A DNA stretch of 6,725 nt, taken from assembly GCA_024278415.1 (NCBI GenBank), contig JAJRTI010000654.1, forward strand, positions 1 through 6,725. Direction: 5' to 3'. A program made the position numbers and the translations under genes. Origin of the DNA: Planctomycetota bacterium. Its GTDB lineage: Bacteria > Planctomycetota > Brocadiia > JAJRTI01. Below, piece after piece: positions 4,100 through 6,725 of this stretch (positions within the stretch are counted from its first letter, which is position 1; the number at the start of each line of letters is the position of its first letter). The notes under the pieces are model-generated. The model was not told the DNA's origin. It searched no databases and saw only the letters and a list, made by a program, of their open reading frames with translations.

Positions 4100-6725
4100 C
4101 TACTGGATCTCCGGCATCCCAATGCGCTTGCCCGCGAGTTGCGCCGCGCGGCGCTCGGGCAGATAGGCCCCGTAGAAGATCGCATTGCAGTCGATCCAGG
4201 CCGCGAGCCGGCGCACTTCGCCATCGCTCAGCTTCACCTCCCCGTGGCCCTTGCGCAGCATCTTCATCAGGCGGCTGCCGAGCGCGCCGTACGTGCCGCC
4301 AGGCGGGGTGACTTGAATCTGATTGCGCTGGCCGAAGCACGGCACGAGCGCCTTCGCCGCGTTCTCGGGATTGGTGTTTCTGCCCGCGAACAGTTTGGGC
4401 TCGCGGCACAGCGACCAGTAGGACTTGGTGAAGCCCTTGTGCTCCGCGCCGGTGAGGTCGATGCCCTTCTCGGTCTTCTCGCCGCCGTGGCACTTGATGC
4501 AGTGCTTGTCGAGCACGGGCTGCACGACCTCGACGAATGAGAACGGCCTTCCGCCCAGCTCGCCGGGGTCGAGCCGCGAGGCCGGCCGGCGCAAGGCCAT
4601 GGGACGCGTCGAGGCCGGCGTGGTCATGCGGCTCTCGTGGCAGCCCACGCAGGAGAGCCGCTCGCCCGGCTGAAGCGCGGTCGTGGAGCGCATGGTCTGG
4701 TATGCGAAACCGTCCGCATCCAGCGCCTGGAAGAGCAGCAGTTTCTTGGCCGGCACGATGAACCGTGCGGAGCCGTCGGGCTCGACCGGCGCCGTACCGA
4801 GGATCGCGCGGGCGTTCTCTTCGCCCGCAAAGCCGATGAGGGGGTTGTTCGCGAGGTACGTCGTCTTCGGGAAGATCTGCACGACGCGAATCTCCTTGAT
4901 CGTGCCGCGCGGCACGTCGCCCAGGCCCTGGTAGACATCCGTCACGACCAGTTCGGCCGTATCACTGGCGTGCTCGGGCAGACGGCTTTCGAGCACCGGC
5001 GGCCGCGGCCGGGCGCGCAGGGGGATGGGGGTGGAGCTGTTGAGCAGGGGGTCGCGGTAGATCAGCTCCCGATTGCCCGCGGCGTCGAGCAGGTAGATGC
5101 CGAGCGCGTTGTCCGGCGTGGGGTCCTGGTAGCTCTTGCCCTGCGACCGCAGGTACGTGTTGCTGTAGCCCACGAGGAACAGCTTCTCCGACAGCGGCCA
5201 CGCGAACTCGTAGTAGTCCTCCAAGCGGAAGCCTTCGGCCTCCGGGAAGGGCTGCGGCGTGATGCGCGTGATCGCGGCGAGGCTGCTGTTGCTGTCCACC
5301 GCGGGGTCGAGCAGGCACACCGGGCCGCCGGTGAGCGCGTGGTGCGCGGACGCGATGAACACGATCTTGCGGCTGCCCGGAATAGGCTTGGCCTGGAACA
5401 TACAGTTCGGCTTGGGCGTCGCGTTGCCCCACACGGCCATCTGGTTCGTGCCGTCAGGGCGCATGGACCAGAGGTTTTGGTGCGTGACCGCGTCGCGGTC
5501 GATGTAGTCCCAGCGCGCGAAGAGCAGGTGGCCGGTGTTCGACACCTCGGGGAACCACTCGGCCACGTCGTTGCGCGAGAGGATACGCAGGTTCGAGCCG
5601 TCCGCGTCCATGCGGTGCATGGTGTACGCGTGCCAGCGCCGGCTGTAGTTGGGCCCGAAGCAGCGCGAGTAGCTGCGCCGCCGGGTCGAGCAGAACACGA
5701 TGCCGCCGTCGGGCAAGTAGTTGGGCATCAGGTCGTCGTACTTGCCGCGGGTGAGTTGGCGCAGGCCTGTGCCGTCCACGCCGATCTCGTAAATGTGGTA
5801 GTACCCGACTTCGTCGCCCTCCTCGTTCGGCGGCAGCGACTTGCCATCGAGTTCCTGGTCGCCGCAGGGCACGAATGAGAACACGATGCGTTTGCCGTCG
5901 TACGAGAGCCGAGGTTCGAGGTAGCTGCCTGGCGGCAATTGATCACCCACGACGTTGCGCGTCTTGGTGCTCCTGCCCGGCTCCTCCAGCACGAAGATGC
6001 CGCCGCCCGCGCGCGCACGGAAGCCGAAGTACTGCATGTTCAGGTGGCTCCAGCGGCAGAGCTTGCGCTGGCAGAACAGCAGCTTGTCGAAGTCGAGGAG
6101 TGGGTCGCTGAGCGCGATGTCGCGCTTGAGCATGCGCGTGCGCAGGTAGATCCCGCGCGCGTCGGCCAGGGCGACATCCTTGTCTTGGGCCATCTGCTGG
6201 AGCCGCGCCAACTGTGCGCCCCGCGCTCCCGTGCCGCCGCCCTCTGCGCGGCGAGCGAGGAGCTGCTGGGCGCGGGCGACATGGTCTGCGATGGCCGCCG
6301 CGTACGACGCCGGGGTTTCCTTGATCCTGTCCTCGCGGCGCCACTCGGCCTGGACCATCAGGAACAGGTCCAGGTCGGGCCGAGCCTGTGGTGGTGGCGC
6401 GAGCCGGTCGTACGCGGCGGCCGCCCGGCGTCTCAGGGCTGGCGCGCCGGGGCCGTCGCTCATGAGGCGCTTGAGCGTGGCCAGGCTCGCGGTCCAGCCG
6501 CCGTCGTACGCGGCCATGAGCACCGGGGGCAGCTTCCCCGTCTGCCGAGCTTCGAGCGGAGTGGTGAGCGTCACACGCATGAGGCCGTGGGAGTCGCGGC
6601 TCGCTTGGAAGGTCCATTTGCTTCCGGCAGTCGGCGCAAGCACGATGCCCGAACGGTCCTCGCCATCGGCGACGACGATGAACGGCAGCGCGGCGGCATG
6701 CGTGATCGAGAGCGCCTTGCCGATC
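4100..6725 (-). CDS. HzsA-like protein with beta-propeller and two c-type haem sites (N-terminus cut by window edge)
   Basis: The frame is open from the right window edge to the stop at 4100-4102. A GTG at 6643 would give 847 residues, but 27 further codons read upstream without a stop (IGKALSITHAAALPFIVVADG), so the true start is beyond the window. Residues below count from 6643. About 85-200 are helical and charged. About 240-540 carry PD40/TolB-like propeller repeats (YLEPRLSYDGKRIVFSF, PNYLPDGGIVFCSTRR, NLWSMRPDG). About 560-670 match the region typical of hydrazine synthase alpha homologues (EPDGSARFIVP, QALDADGFAYQTMRS). Haem motifs are CVGCH at 665-669 and CIKCH at 715-719, the latter in a planctomycete-type cytochrome context (QPVLDKHCIKCHGG...IDLTG). 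The tail contains IDCNAIFYGAY. Such proteins are expected to be exported for haem attachment, but the signal peptide would be off-window. It is widespread in PVC-group genomes without anammox, and its function there is unknown. Confidence 0.85.
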   Translation of the reverse strand, partial: IGKALSITHAAALPFIVVADGEDRSGIVLAPTAGSKWTFQASRDSHGLMRVTLTTPLEARQTGKLPPVLMAAYDGGWTASLATLKRLMSDGPGAPALRRRAAAAYDRLAPPPQARPDLDLFLMVQAEWRREDRIKETPASYAAAIADHVARAQQLLARRAEGGGTGARGAQLARLQQMAQDKDVALADARGIYLRTRMLKRDIALSDPLLDFDKLLFCQRKLCRWSHLNMQYFGFRARAGGGIFVLEEPGRSTKTRNVVGDQLPPGSYLEPRLSYDGKRIVFSFVPCGDQELDGKSLPPNEEGDEVGYYHIYEIGVDGTGLRQLTRGKYDDLMPNYLPDGGIVFCSTRRRSYSRCFGPNYSRRWHAYTMHRMDADGSNLRILSRNDVAEWFPEVSNTGHLLFARWDYIDRDAVTHQNLWSMRPDGTNQMAVWGNATPKPNCMFQAKPIPGSRKIVFIASAHHALTGGPVCLLDPAVDSNSSLAAITRITPQPFPEAEGFRLEDYYEFAWPLSEKLFLVGYSNTYLRSQGKSYQDPTPDNALGIYLLDAAGNRELIYRDPLLNSSTPIPLRARPRPPVLESRLPEHASDTAELVVTDVYQGLGDVPRGTIKEIRVVQIFPKTTYLANNPLIGFAGEENARAILGTAPVEPDGSARFIVPAKKLLLFQALDADGFAYQTMRSTTALQPGERLSCVGCHESRMTTPASTRPMALRRPASRLDPGELGGRPFSFVEVVQPVLDKHCIKCHGGEKTEKGIDLTGAEHKGFTKSYWSLCREPKLFAGRNTNPENAAKALVPCFGQRNQIQVTPPGGTYGALGSRLMKMLRKGHGEVKLSDGEVRRLAAWIDCNAIFYGAYLPERRAAQLAGKRIGMPEIQ

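Noticed and set aside
4637..5878. Plus-strand open frame (413 codons) opposite the HzsA-like gene
   Set aside because: Low-complexity Arg/Ala/Val-rich translation with no motif; the minus strand has haem-binding and propeller motifs throughout this stretch.

Overview
The window is about 6.7 kb of GC-rich bacterial DNA. I found no RNA genes, CRISPR array, complete insertion sequence or phage genes. The gene content is a zinc peptidase joined to an AAC(3)-type domain, a nucleotidyltransferase pair, and a very large hydrazine-synthase-alpha-like protein with a beta-propeller and two c-type haem sites. Together with many short GC-rich palindromic repeats, this suggests an uncultured member of the Planctomycetota/PVC group or a relative such as Hydrogenedentota. 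That is inference from gene families, not a phylogenetic result.

Layout. Bases 1-280 hold no gene but are rich in structure: two adjacent REP-like hairpins (1-62), a less GC-rich stretch with a perfect TTGACA box, and a three-tier nested palindrome (185-259) that ends just before the first gene. Bases 281-1912 encode an M28-type metallopeptidase with a PA-like domain. Its coding region carries a block of five hairpins (607-790) that is read through in frame as a low-complexity Pro/Gly/Ala peptide. The gene ends in UAG at 1910-1912, but the same frame continues without another stop to 3145. It covers a linker, a winged-helix-like segment and a complete AAC(3) acetyltransferase-like domain. The region therefore looks like one 954-codon fusion gene split by a single amber codon, or two translational units that arose from one.

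Bases 3146-3415 hold a second palindrome cluster bounded by a 13-nt inverted repeat, then a strong sigma70-type promoter (TTGACG, 17 nt, TATGAT). The promoter serves a two-gene cassette: a 64-residue small protein (3416-3610) and a 153-residue nucleotidyltransferase-fold protein (3613-4074), laid out like an antitoxin/toxin pair of the MNT/AbiEii type. Convergent to it, separated by 25 nt, is the C-terminal part (at least 874 residues) of the HzsA-like dihaem propeller protein on the minus strand. Its start lies beyond the right edge.

How the genes may work together. The peptidase and acetyltransferase domains share one frame and probably act on related amine- or peptide-type substrates. The nucleotidyltransferase cassette has its own promoter and looks like an independent mobile or defence module. 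The haem protein belongs to a different transcription unit running in from the right. The points most worth checking are the in-frame amber codon in the peptidase/acetyltransferase fusion and the palindromic repeat lodged in frame inside the peptidase.
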